Assembly: GCF_029892105.1 (NCBI RefSeq) | Contig: NZ_JARZAJ010000009.1 | Location: forward strand, 124,001-188,000 | Direction: 5' to 3' | Source: Kitasatospora sp. GP82 | GTDB lineage: Bacteria > Actinomycetota > Actinomycetes > Streptomycetales > Streptomycetaceae | DNA length: 64,000 nt | Translations under genes and position numbers: made by a program | Notes under the pieces: model-generated | Told to the model about the DNA's origin: nothing | Seen by the model: the letters and a program-made list of their open reading frames with translations, nothing else | Database searches by the model: none | Shown here: positions 28,191 through 36,130 of the stretch, piece after piece | Layout of the letters: each line of letters opens with the position of its first letter | Position numbering within the stretch: position 1 is the stretch's first letter

Positions 28191-28379
28191 ACCCCGCCCC
28201 TTCCACAAGGCCACCGGCGCGGCGCCCCCGAGGCCGCGCGCCATGGACCTGACATGTGCCCTGGCGCGGCCCTCTGCGCCTCGGCACCTCATCCCAGCCC
28301 TGGCCCAAGGGTCCGTCAATATCGGCGGCGGCAGAAGTGTGCGTACGAAACTGAATGTTCACGGCCGGTTGATCCACCG

Positions 28380-28398
28380 TCATGACTGCTCGTCATGA
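28380..28398. promoter_or_regulatory. Inverted repeat between LuxR regulator and monooxygenase
   Basis: Perfect 7-bp arms tcatgac and gtcatga with a 5-base centre. It lies 37 bases past the monooxygenase stop and about 190 bases upstream of the LuxR gene start, so it could be an operator for the regulator or a weak terminator. Confidence 0.35.
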
Positions 28399-28434
28399 CC
28401 ACTGCGCAGCGGCCCGCTCGGCGCCGGCGGGTCG

Positions 28435-29646
28435 TCATCGGCGGAGTGTGTGACCGCCGAACCCGCTTCCGCCGCCCGCCTCCTGCCACCAGGAGTCCAT
28501 CGCCCGCTGGTCCATGACCGTCCACTCCGGCGTCTGCTGGACCTGTGCCCGGCCGAGGCTTCGGCCGAGTTCGAGCACGGCCCGGCCGACCGGTGCCCGT
28601 TCGGCGTCGTAGGAGTGCAGGGCCGCTGCCCAGCTGTCGGCCGAGCGCAGCGAACGCTCCAGCACGGCGGCGTCCTGAACTGCCTTGATCGCACCGCTGC
28701 CGGTGTGCGGACGGGCGATCGAGGCGGCGTCGCCGAGGAGGACGAGGCGGCCGCACGCGAAGTGCGGCGCGGCCATGTCGTACATGGGCTGCACGAAGGT
28801 CTCCTCGGCGGGGGTGAGATGGACGACCTCCTGCCAGAACGGTGGGAAGTGCTCCTCGACCACCCGGTGCAGGTAGTCGGTCAGTATCTGCGTGGTGGCC
28901 CTGGGCGGCACGGTCGTCGGATCGTCGAACCACGGGCGGGTGGAGGCGGGCGGGGTGGCGTAGAACACCCAGTTGACGTTGGTGCCGACGCCGCCCGGTC
29001 CAGGGATGCGGTAGACGATCATGTGTCCACCGGGGAAGGCGACCGTCGTGGCGTCCTGGGGGAGGAACGCCTCGGCCGGCCCCGGCAGTTGCTCCGCGGG
29101 CAGGGTGCCGCGCCAGGCCAGATAGCCGCCGTACCGGGCGAAGGCGTCCGGGTACATCGCGGCCCGCACCACCGAGCGGTAGCCGTCCGCGCCGATGACG
29201 AGGTCGAACCGCTCCTCGCCGCCGTCCGCCAGGCGCACCACCGCCCCGTCCTCCTGCGGCAGTACCTGCGCGACGGCGGCGCCCGTACGGTACGTGACCG
29301 TCTCGGGGATCCGGCTGCGCAACTCCCGCCAGAGCGAACCCCAGTTGTACGAGCGGAACGGGAACGGCAGCACGCCGATCTCGTGTCCCGCGCGCTCGGC
29401 CCCGCGGCGTACCACCCAGGGGCGCCGTGCCAGTTGGACCCACGGCATACCGGCGTCGAGGTAGCCGGCCGCCTCCAGCTCGGCGTACCGGTCGTTGTGG
29501 AGTGCGAGGCCGACGCCCCGGTCCTGGAGCCGCCCGAGGGCCCGTTCGTAGACCACGACCTCGTCGGCCCCGGTCCGTGACGCGGCGAGTGCGGCGGAAC
29601 AGCCCGCGATGCTCCCGCCCACCACGGCCACCCGTCCTCCGCGCAC
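28435..29646 (-). CDS. FAD-dependent aromatic-type monooxygenase (PHBH fold)
   Basis: About 403 residues from GTG 29646, which has GGAGGGA about 8 bases upstream. Motifs are the dinucleotide-binding VAVVGGSIAGCSAALAA at residue 5, the DG motif VIGADGYRSVVRA near 151, and GD in LVLLGDAASIARPHTGSG near 304 that contacts the FAD ribityl. Class A flavoprotein hydroxylases use NAD(P)H and oxygen to hydroxylate aromatic or polyene substrates and are common tailoring enzymes. It is divergent from a ketosynthase III fragment and a thioesterase, which supports an original role in polyketide tailoring. Confidence 0.9.
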   Translation of the reverse strand: MRGGRVAVVGGSIAGCSAALAASRTGADEVVVYERALGRLQDRGVGLALHNDRYAELEAAGYLDAGMPWVQLARRPWVVRRGAERAGHEIGVLPFPFRSYNWGSLWRELRSRIPETVTYRTGAAVAQVLPQEDGAVVRLADGGEERFDLVIGADGYRSVVRAAMYPDAFARYGGYLAWRGTLPAEQLPGPAEAFLPQDATTVAFPGGHMIVYRIPGPGGVGTNVNWVFYATPPASTRPWFDDPTTVPPRATTQILTDYLHRVVEEHFPPFWQEVVHLTPAEETFVQPMYDMAAPHFACGRLVLLGDAASIARPHTGSGAIKAVQDAAVLERSLRSADSWAAALHSYDAERAPVGRAVLELGRSLGRAQVQQTPEWTVMDQRAMDSWWQEAGGGSGFGGHTLRR

Positions 29647-29942
29647 TGCTCTTCCCTCCGTCGTCGTACGTCCGGTCCGGGAGAGGCCGAGGTGGCCGCG
29701 CGCCGGGGTGGATCGTCCGGTCAACCCGCCTTGTGAGGCCCTGGTGATGACTGATCGTCACCAGTATGGCGGCGGCCGGTGTCCGAGCGACAGTGTGCCG
29801 ATCGTCACCATCGCCGGGGAGTGTCGGCCGCGGCTCCGGAGCCGGGCGGTGAAGCTGCTCGCCAGGTCCGAGAGCCGCACCAGCATGAGCGGACCATTCG
29901 GACCGACCCGCGCCGTCGACGACCCCGCCCGTCCTCAAGCAT
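29647..29942. other. Divergent intergenic region
   Basis: About 300 bases with no intact gene. It holds the monooxygenase promoter and an imperfect dyad at about 29745-29765 (ggtgatgac, gatcgtcacc). The upstream part of the ketosynthase III gene should have been here but is not recognisable. Confidence 0.5.
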
Positions 29943-30095
29943 CACCGGCCGGGCCGCACGGGCGGCACCGATACCTTGATCACGCCCGGCGATCTGCTGG
30001 ACGAGATAAGCCCGCGCGAGGGAGACTCGGTCCTGCTCGGCAGCAGTGGCATGGGCTTCGGCTGGGGCATCACGGCACTGGAGTACCGAGGTTGA
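29943..30095 (+). pseudogene. C-terminal remnant of a ketoacyl-ACP synthase III-family enzyme
   Basis: The frame ends GGTDTLITPGDLLDEISPRE then GDSVLLGSSGMGFGWGITAL and EYRG before a TGA. This is the characteristic closing strand pair of FabH-like ketosynthases (GxGxGFxWGxxxLE). Only about 50 residues remain of roughly 330; the Cys, His and Asn active-site regions are absent upstream. The TGA overlaps the TTG start of the thioesterase gene (TTGA), showing that the two were once a translationally coupled operon. Confidence 0.75.
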
Positions 30096-30928
30096 CGACG
30101 ATCCTGCCCGGCACCACCACCACCACCCCCACCCCCACCACCTCCCGGCCGGGCGTGCGGGATCTGCGCCGCTGGGCCGGCGTCGGTGGCGCAGCGTCCG
30201 GGCCGGCCGAGCCCGAGCTCACCGTGCTCCTGCTGCACCACGCGGGCGGAGCGGCCGGTGCGTACACGCCGTTCGTCCGCCATCTGCCTCCCAATTGGCG
30301 AGTGCTCGGCCTGGAACTGCCGGGGCGACTCATGTCCCCCGCCGAGGCCGCCTGTCACAGCGCGGAGCACGCGGTGGAGTGGCTGCTGCCCTCCGTCGCG
30401 GCCGAACTCGCCGGTGAGGGTGAATACGCGGTGTTCGGCCACAGCATGGGTGCCCTGGTCGCCTTCGAGCTGGTCCGGGAGCTGGAACGGCAGGGGCGGC
30501 CACCGGTCTGGCTGGGCATCTCCGGCAGCCCGGCCCCGAGCCACCTCGGCCTGCGCCACGGCTCCCGGCGCGACCTGTGGCCGCACGAGCGGCTGGTGCA
30601 GTTCATGCGCGAGCTGGGCGGCACGCCGGAGAACGTGCTGGACCACACCGAGCTGGTCGAGACCATGGTGCGGACGCTCCGCGGCGACCTGGCGATCGTG
30701 GACACCTACCGGTACACCGAGGGCCCGCGGCTCGGCGTCCCGGTCTCGGTCTACACCGGTCGGGAGGACCCGGTGGCCCCGGAGGAGGCGGTCCGACCGT
30801 GGTCGGAGCAGACCGGTGCCGGAATCGGCTTCCGCAGCTGGCCCGGGGGCCACTTCTACCTCTACGAGCAGGTGGAGTCGGTCGCCCGGCAGCTCCGGCA
30901 GGACATCCTGGCGGCCCGTCGGGGCTGA
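30092..30928 (+). CDS. Type II thioesterase (alpha/beta hydrolase)
   Basis: 278 residues from TTG 30092, whose first bases overlap the ketosynthase-remnant stop; GGAG lies upstream. GTG 30155 would trim a Thr-rich leader. The catalytic elbow is VFGHSMGALVAFEL near residue 118, with the oxyanion region LLLHHAGGAAGAY near residue 45, the Asp in YTGREDPVAPEE and the His in WPGGHFYLYE near 253. This is the GrsT/TylO/RifR class of editing thioesterases that free stalled acyl chains from NRPS or PKS carrier proteins. No PKS or NRPS is left next to it except the synthetase 27 kb away, so its present partner is unclear. Confidence 0.9.
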   Translation: MTTILPGTTTTTPTPTTSRPGVRDLRRWAGVGGAASGPAEPELTVLLLHHAGGAAGAYTPFVRHLPPNWRVLGLELPGRLMSPAEAACHSAEHAVEWLLPSVAAELAGEGEYAVFGHSMGALVAFELVRELERQGRPPVWLGISGSPAPSHLGLRHGSRRDLWPHERLVQFMRELGGTPENVLDHTELVETMVRTLRGDLAIVDTYRYTEGPRLGVPVSVYTGREDPVAPEEAVRPWSEQTGAGIGFRSWPGGHFYLYEQVESVARQLRQDILAARRG

Positions 30929-31026
30929 TCGGGGCACCGCACGGAGAAGGGGCCGGCAACGGGGGTCCGCTTGCAACGGGCGGCCACTAGCATCCTCGTG
31001 CAGTGCATGATCCTGCTGGAGGGCTC

Positions 31027-32193
31027 TTGAACACGCTCATGTGCGATTCTGGCGACTGTGGCACCGGCCTGTGCAAGGCCGGTCGGCAGCGGTACCGGGA
31101 GGCCGTGGAGACCTGCTCCACCAGCGACGTCGACGTGCCCCACTGTCTGATCCGGTTCGGTCTGCTGGAGGCGTGTGCGGGATACCCGGGCCGGATGGCC
31201 TCGGTCACCCCGGCCGTCGCCTCCGGCCGGGTGCTGCTGCCCCTGGAGCGGCAGACCACCCTCCTGCGCCGGCAGACGCAGTCCCTCAACTCGGCCTTCG
31301 AGTCCATCGAGGCCCTCTACGCGGACGCCCGGAAGCAGCGCCTGCCGAACGTGACGGTACTTCGCGGCCACGCGACGATCTCCCGCACCATCGACGCCAC
31401 CGTGGACGCCTGCGAACAGGAGCTGATCACCGCCCAGCCGGGCGGCCGCCGACCCCGGGAGATCCTCGACGCCGTTCTGGAGCGCACCCTCGAAGTCCTC
31501 AGCCGAGGAGTCCGCCAGCGCACCCTCTGCCAGCACGCGGTTCGCTTCGACGCCCCGACTTTCGGTCACGCCACGCAGGTGGTCGAGGCGGGCGGCGAAG
31601 TCCGCACCGTGGACGAGATGTTCGACCGCCTGGTGATCTGCGACCGGGCCGTCGCCTACATCCCGACCGGTCCCGAGTGCGCCGACGAGGCCCTGGAGAT
31701 CCGCCACCCGGCCATCGTCCGCTTCCTGACGAACGTCTTCGAACAGGCCTGGGGCCGGGCCATACCGATCCGTCCGGAGAACGACCGCCGCCCCCTTGAC
31801 GACATGTCGGATCTGGAACGGCGCATCGTGCGGCTCCTGGTCGAGGGCCACACCGAGGACAAGATCGCGCGCAGTACGGGAATCGGCCGGCGTACGGTGG
31901 CCGAACACGTCGGCCGGATCTCCAAGCGGCTCGGCAGCACCAGCCGCACCGCGGCCTCGGCGGTCAGCGTGACACCCCACACCGCGGTCTGCACCCGCAG
32001 GCCGCGCCGCGCACGCGCAGTGTCCGGGATGCCTCCGGGGTGCAGGCGCCGTGCGAGACGGGCGAGGACAGGTGTGCGCGTGGCGCAGCCGGCGAGGAGG
32101 ACGAGGCCGGCCAGGCCGCAGGTGGCCGGGTCGCGGGCGAGGAGCATCCGCTCGTCGCTGGCCAGCAGCGCGATCACGAGCATCAGCGCGTAG
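31027..32193 (+). CDS. LuxR-type regulator with TrmB-like N-terminus, 3' end fused to foreign sequence
   Basis: TTG 31027 has GGAGGG just upstream; GTG 31003 and ATG 31039 are alternatives. The N-terminal third resembles TrmB-like winged helix plus coiled-coil (LERQTTLLRRQTQSLNSAFE). The middle is a phospholipase-D-like sensor (LCQHAVRFDAPTFGHATQVV). The LuxR helix-turn-helix is LDDMSDLERRIVRLLVEGHT, IGRRTVAEHVGRISKRLGS. Normal members end about 15 residues after that, but here the frame runs on for some 80 basic residues that are antisense to a broken membrane-protein gene. The DNA-binding domain itself looks complete. It sits behind the thioesterase and may have regulated that locus. Confidence 0.78.
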   Translation: MNTLMCDSGDCGTGLCKAGRQRYREAVETCSTSDVDVPHCLIRFGLLEACAGYPGRMASVTPAVASGRVLLPLERQTTLLRRQTQSLNSAFESIEALYADARKQRLPNVTVLRGHATISRTIDATVDACEQELITAQPGGRRPREILDAVLERTLEVLSRGVRQRTLCQHAVRFDAPTFGHATQVVEAGGEVRTVDEMFDRLVICDRAVAYIPTGPECADEALEIRHPAIVRFLTNVFEQAWGRAIPIRPENDRRPLDDMSDLERRIVRLLVEGHTEDKIARSTGIGRRTVAEHVGRISKRLGSTSRTAASAVSVTPHTAVCTRRPRRARAVSGMPPGCRRRARRARTGVRVAQPARRTRPARPQVAGSRARSIRSSLASSAITSISA

Positions 32194-32333
32194 CTGCCGA
32201 GCATCAGCCCGGCCAACGGGTCGATCCGCCGCGAGGACGAGGACGAGGAGCAGGCAGGCGGCGCGCCCTCGTCGCGAGCCGTCCGGCACGTCAGCCGCCC
32301 TTGGGCAAGGGCGTGCTCATACGCTCGCTCTGT
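31926..32333 (-). pseudogene. Truncated VC0807-like membrane protein gene
   Basis: The minus-strand frame contains RRIDPLAGLMLGSYALMLVI, LLARDPATCGLAGLVLLAGC and RVQTAVWGVTLTAEAAVRLV, the hydrophobic segments typical of VC0807/intracellular-septation-A-like proteins of about 220 residues. After VRLVLPSR the frame passes straight into the antisense of the LuxR helix-turn-helix, so the last third of the gene is gone. The start side is also unclear because of a Ser/Arg-rich stretch. The break point near 31930 is a recombination junction. Confidence 0.6.
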
Positions 32334-32649
32334 GACCGAGAACGAGATCAAGCTCAAGGCCATCGCCGCGCTCACCGCTGTCCGCGGCGGCGTCGAACCG
32401 AGTTATGTGACCGATCTGCTCAGCGAGGTGATCCCGACCGAGTTCATCGTCCCCGTCAAGGGTGATGCGGAGAGCATCGGGCTCTCGGTGCTCAGCCAGC
32501 TCTCCCGTCCGCTGAGCCATCTGATCACCGGATTCGTCCTCGCCTTCGAGGCGGTCGCCGATGCCTACGACGAGACGGAGCCCGACGTTCCGACCGAGGA
32601 GATCCTCCAGCAGCTGGCCCTCGAACTCGCCCGCGACAACAACCGGTGA
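32332..32649 (+). CDS. Small acidic protein of unknown function
   Basis: 105 residues from GTG 32332. It begins MTENEIKLKAIAALTAVRGG, is rich in Glu, Asp and hydrophobic residues, with a largely helical pattern (SHLITGFVLAFEAVADAYDE) and ends LALELARDNNR. No family is recognised. Codon bias is strongly coding. Its start touches the 5' end of the broken VC0807-like gene on the other strand, so its promoter may have been shared with that gene. Confidence 0.6.
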   Translation: MTENEIKLKAIAALTAVRGGVEPSYVTDLLSEVIPTEFIVPVKGDAESIGLSVLSQLSRPLSHLITGFVLAFEAVADAYDETEPDVPTEEILQQLALELARDNNR

Positions 32650-33486
32650 CCAGGCGCACGAGCGGGTGGAGTTGACCGGAGCGTGCCCGCTGTCGCACCG
32701 GGCTCGTTGGTCAGGCGTGACGACGTCTGCTGTGATGCCGGGTCCCCTGCGAGGGACGGGTGCGGAAACGGTTCTCCACTGCCCCGACGCGCCGATCTAC
32801 TCGGAGCTCGCCGCCGCGTGGCGTGCGGCCGGGCGGACAGTTCCGGGCCAGCCCGATCCCGTGTGGGAATCACTCGTGGCCGGCCCCGGACAGCGCCGAG
32901 CGGGGCCTGGTGGGACGCCTCCGGCGTGGACGCCCGGTGAGGACCGGTGATCCGGGCATGCTGGGCGGATGACAGATGGACAGCGAAGCCGACGCCGGTC
33001 ACGCGCCCGGGACCTGGGCATGTCACTGGAAGATCTGGAGGAACTCCGCAGCTCGGCCCGGACGGGCGGGCAGGACGCGGGATGCTGCGAGGTGACGGTC
33101 ACCGAGCACCTGACGCTGGGCGGGACAGTCGTGCGTACCACCTGGCACCGGCCGTACTGCCCTACCTGGTCGGCACGTTGACGACCCGGGCTCGTGACGT
33201 CACGTCATCCAACCGCCGCTGCGACAGGGCCGGTTCGAGCGCAGCGCGGCGGAGACGTCGGCCGCGGTCAGCGCCACCGAGCTCGCCCCTCGGGGACAAC
33301 ACGCCGACCAAGAAGGTGATGGGCGTACTCAGCATCGCCGTGGAGAAGGTCGCCCGGGAGGCGTTCACCACCGGCCAGGAGACCGAGCCCAGATGAGCGA
33401 CCGCATCGAACGCTGACCGAAGGCGCCCTGGCCGCTCCCGGACGTCTGCCTGGCGCGCCAGGCAGAACAGGTCGGCACCGGAAACG
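32650..33486. other. Gene-poor region before the tRNA
   Basis: About 840 bases with one plausible small gene (32969-33181). Near 33296-33396 a plus-strand frame reads DNTPTKKVMGVLSIAVEKVA and ends in a stop; it looks like the coding tail of a lost gene, but no family is recognised. The rest has no convincing coding signal. Confidence 0.45.
32969..33181 (+). CDS. Possible small Cys-containing protein
   Basis: 70 residues beginning MTDGQRSRRRSRARDLGMSL, with an acidic helix LEDLEELRSSAR and a possible paired-Cys element (DAGCCEVTVTEHL, WHRPYCPTW). The basic N-terminus followed by a short acidic helix is reminiscent of small regulatory proteins, but no family is recognised. Codon bias is moderate and there is no strong ribosome site, so it may not be real. 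Confidence 0.35.
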   Translation: MTDGQRSRRRSRARDLGMSLEDLEELRSSARTGGQDAGCCEVTVTEHLTLGGTVVRTTWHRPYCPTWSAR

Positions 33487-33525
33487 GGACCGGGTCCGGC
33501 GCACTGTGTGCACCGGACCCGGTCC
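33487..33525 (-). terminator. Hairpin downstream of tRNA-fMet
   Basis: Perfect 13-bp arms ggaccgggtccgg (33487-33499) and ccggacccggtcc (33513-33525), with an inner loop that can pair further (gcac/gtgc). It lies 5 bases beyond the tRNA 3' end on its strand. Confidence 0.8.
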
Positions 33526-33530
33526 TGCAG

Positions 33531-33604
33531 TAGCGGGGACAGGATTTGAACCTGCGACCTCTGGGTTATGAGCCCAGCGAGCTACCGAGCTGCTCCACCC
33601 CGCG
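33531..33604 (-). tRNA. Initiator tRNA-Met (CAU)
   Basis: Read on the minus strand, a 74-base cloverleaf begins cgcggggtggagcagctcgg and ends ccccgct-a. The anticodon loop is ctCATaa in a stem with the three G-C pairs (ggg/ccc) that mark initiators. The first base C faces U at position 72, so the end pair is unpaired, again an initiator trait. The T loop is ggttcaaatcc. CCA is not encoded. A terminator follows directly. Confidence 0.95.
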
Positions 33605-33687
33605 TCGGTGAACCCGACTCTACGCCACGACGCTCCCACCGCGAAATCCGCTTCCACGGTGGTTGAGCGGAGCGAGGATTCGGTCCG

Positions 33688-34971
33688 TCAACGGTGGACC
33701 AAGTGCTCGGGCGACGGGCGGCCCGACAGCAGCACCGTGAGGAGACCGCCTGCGTAGCAGGTCAGGACCAGCGGCGGCGGGTGTCCGGCGGGGGCGAAGC
33801 CCCCGATCGCGAGCCTTGCGAGAGCGGGGATCACGGCACCGAGGCCGCATAGGAGCAGGACCGGGGACCAGCGCCCGGGGCTCCCCAGGCCGGTGGGCAG
33901 GCGGCGCAGCGGCCGCTGCGCGCGAACGACCGCCGTGGTGAGGGCGATCAGCACGAGGGCCAGGACAGCGAGCCAGGCTGGGCGCAGCGCCCACCACCCG
34001 GTCGTCCCGACCCGGGGCTGGGGGAGGAGCCCGGCGGGAAAGAGGATGCCGGCCACGAAGATCACCGGAACCATGTGCCAGAGGTAGACGGTCATGACCG
34101 CGCTGTTGAGACGGAACAGCAGTCGCTGTCGGGCGGCGGGGGCGGTCAGCCGCCGTCCGACGGGTTCCGCTGCGAGGAGAAGCCCGGCCTGGACGGCTGC
34201 GAACGCTAGCAGGGCGATCGACGGCGGGCTCGTGTTGCCTACACGCTCGCCGGTGCCGATCATGTCCGCCGGGAAGGGACTCCAGACGAGGAGTCCGGCC
34301 AGGAGCGCGGCTCCTGCGCCGGCCAGTGCGTACGGGGCCCACCGACGACGGGTCAGGCGGCCGTCCTGCCAGGCGAACCCCCACTGGTGCATCGAACCCC
34401 AGACCAGCAGGTAGTTGGTGAAGCCGATCAGGGGCAGGTGCGGGCCCAGTACCGCGGCGTCCACTCCCGCGGCCCCCAGGGCCATCGCCACGGGCACGGC
34501 GAGCCCCCAGCGCCGGTGCGCCGCGAACAGGGCCGGGGTCAGCGCGACGAGTACCAGGTAGACCGGTAGGAACCACAGATGCAGGGCCATGAACCAGCCG
34601 ATGCGAGTCAGCTCGGCGGCGCTCCGTCCGGCGGCCGAAGCCGCGGTGACCATGAGTTCCGCCACCGCGACGTACACCGTCGTCGGCCACACCAGCCGCA
34701 GGGTCCGGCGGCGGACCCAGTCGGTCCATCCGCCGCCCAGGTCGCGGTGCGCCCTCCAGGAGACGGCGTTCGCATATCCGCCGACCACGAAGAAGACCGG
34801 CATCACCTGGAAGAGCAGCGTGAGCCAGTGGCCCCAGGCGATGTAGTCCAGGGCATTGAGCCCCGACAGCCGGCCGCCGCGGTAGCTGACGTCGGTCACC
34901 AGCCAGTGGCCCGTTACGACCGCGCCGATTGCGCCGACTCGCAGCAGGTCCGCGTGGCGGTTCCGTCCCAA
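33688..34971 (-). CDS. Acyltransferase-3 family integral membrane protein
   Basis: 427 residues, about 10 hydrophobic helices. TTG 34971 is supported by GGAGGAG 6 bases upstream. The family signature starts with RHADLLRVGAIGAVVTGHWL (residues 5-24; the histidine lies in this first helix) and PVFFVVGGYANAVSWRAHR near 58, followed by LWFLPVYLVLVAL near 130 and VYLWHMVPVIF near 296. Such proteins move acetyl or other acyl groups across the membrane onto cell-wall polymers, lipids or antibiotics. The substrate is unknown. It stands alone upstream (on its strand) of tRNA-fMet. Confidence 0.88.
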   Translation of the reverse strand: MGRNRHADLLRVGAIGAVVTGHWLVTDVSYRGGRLSGLNALDYIAWGHWLTLLFQVMPVFFVVGGYANAVSWRAHRDLGGGWTDWVRRRTLRLVWPTTVYVAVAELMVTAASAAGRSAAELTRIGWFMALHLWFLPVYLVLVALTPALFAAHRRWGLAVPVAMALGAAGVDAAVLGPHLPLIGFTNYLLVWGSMHQWGFAWQDGRLTRRRWAPYALAGAGAALLAGLLVWSPFPADMIGTGERVGNTSPPSIALLAFAAVQAGLLLAAEPVGRRLTAPAARQRLLFRLNSAVMTVYLWHMVPVIFVAGILFPAGLLPQPRVGTTGWWALRPAWLAVLALVLIALTTAVVRAQRPLRRLPTGLGSPGRWSPVLLLCGLGAVIPALARLAIGGFAPAGHPPPLVLTCYAGGLLTVLLSGRPSPEHLVHR

Positions 34972-35135
34972 CGCCGCTCCTCCGTCCGGCTGCTGCGTAT
35001 CCGAGCCTCAACGCTCAGGGCTCAGCGTTCAGGGCTCGACACGTTCAGGGTTCGACGTCCGACATTGCGGGTGCCGATCAATCATCCGCCCGGCTCCGGC
35101 CCGAGTGTCGGTGCGCGCACAGGGCGACGGCCCGG

Positions 35136-36059
35136 CTACACCGGTGCACCGATGTCGATCGCCGCAGCGCGCAGGGCGTCGGCGAGGCGGGCGACCGGCT
35201 CCGTCAGCGGATGGGGGAGCCGTGCCAGGACGATGCGCCGTTGCTCCTGGGGGCCGCCGCGCACCGCCAGGATCCGCACACCCGGGGGCGCGGCGGACGC
35301 GAGCGAGGCGGGCACGGTGGTCAGTCCGCATCCGGCGGCGACGAGGTGCAGCTTGGCCAGCCAGTCGCGGGCGGTGTGCGCGATCTCGGGTCGCTCGTCC
35401 AGGCCGGGCCAGACGCCCATCAGCTTCTCCTCGCCGGAGGAAGGGCCGGCGATCCAGCGCTGACCGCGCAGGGCGGCGACATCGACGAAGTCGCCCCGGG
35501 CGAGCGGATGGTCGGCGGGCACCGCGAGGTGCAGGCTGCGTTCGGTGAGCGTCCGCAGTTCCAGCGGAGGCGACTCGGCGTCGGGCGGACGGAACGGCGG
35601 CGCCGAGGCCAACAGCGCCAGATCCACGCTGCCGGCTCGCAGCGCGCGGACCAGCGCGGGTGTGCTGCCCTCGCGGGTGGTGACGGTGATGGCGGGGTGG
35701 GTGCGACGCAGCGCGGCGATGGCCCGGGGAAGCAGGACGGCGCCCGCGCTGGTGAACCAGCCGACGCGCACCGTCCCGGCCTCGGCGGGCAGGCCGGCGA
35801 GCTCGCGCGCGGTGGCGTTGATCTGGTCGACCACTGTCGTGGCCCGCCGCAGCACGACGTGCCCGGCGGCGGTCAGCCGCACCCCGTCGCGGCGCCGCTC
35901 CAACAACGGCACCCCTGCCGCCCGTTCGAGCGAAGCGATCTGCCGGGACACCGCGGACTGGGTGTAGCCCAGCGCGGCCGCCGCAGAGGTGAGCGTGCCC
36001 CGCTCGGCCACCTCGCGGAAGACCCGCAGTGCGGTCAGTGAGACATCGGTGAAGTCCAT
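35136..36059 (-). CDS. LysR-family transcriptional regulator
   Basis: 307 residues from ATG 36059. The N-terminal winged helix reads FTDVSLTALRVFREVAERGT, LTSAAAALGYTQSAVSRQIA (residues 3-44), followed by the linker helix and a periplasmic-binding-like effector domain. It is divergent from the SDR gene at 36131, with a palindrome in the 71-base gap, the classic LysR layout in which the regulator controls the divergent enzyme and itself. Confidence 0.93.
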   Translation of the reverse strand: MDFTDVSLTALRVFREVAERGTLTSAAAALGYTQSAVSRQIASLERAAGVPLLERRRDGVRLTAAGHVVLRRATTVVDQINATARELAGLPAEAGTVRVGWFTSAGAVLLPRAIAALRRTHPAITVTTREGSTPALVRALRAGSVDLALLASAPPFRPPDAESPPLELRTLTERSLHLAVPADHPLARGDFVDVAALRGQRWIAGPSSGEEKLMGVWPGLDERPEIAHTARDWLAKLHLVAAGCGLTTVPASLASAAPPGVRILAVRGGPQEQRRIVLARLPHPLTEPVARLADALRAAAIDIGAPV

Positions 36060-36065
36060 GACGTC

Positions 36066-36086
36066 TACGCATACCAGGTGTGCGTA
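36066..36086. promoter_or_regulatory. Palindrome in the LysR/SDR divergent promoter
   Basis: 21 bases, tacgcatac-cag-gtgtgcgta: arms match in 8 of 9 positions. It starts 6 bases from the LysR start codon and lies 44 bases before the SDR start. Position and symmetry suggest the LysR binding site. Confidence 0.65.
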
Positions 36087-36130
36087 ACTTTCGCTGGCCG
36101 CATGGCCGACATCTTCCTAGCCTGGGTGGC

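Noticed and set aside
33200..33604. tRNA-fMet as an integration site of a mobile element
   Set aside because: No integrase, excisionase or duplicated tRNA 3' end was seen nearby.
33268..33657. Minus-strand frame covering the tRNA-fMet gene
   Set aside because: It reads through the tRNA in an arbitrary frame; the RNA gene explains the sequence.
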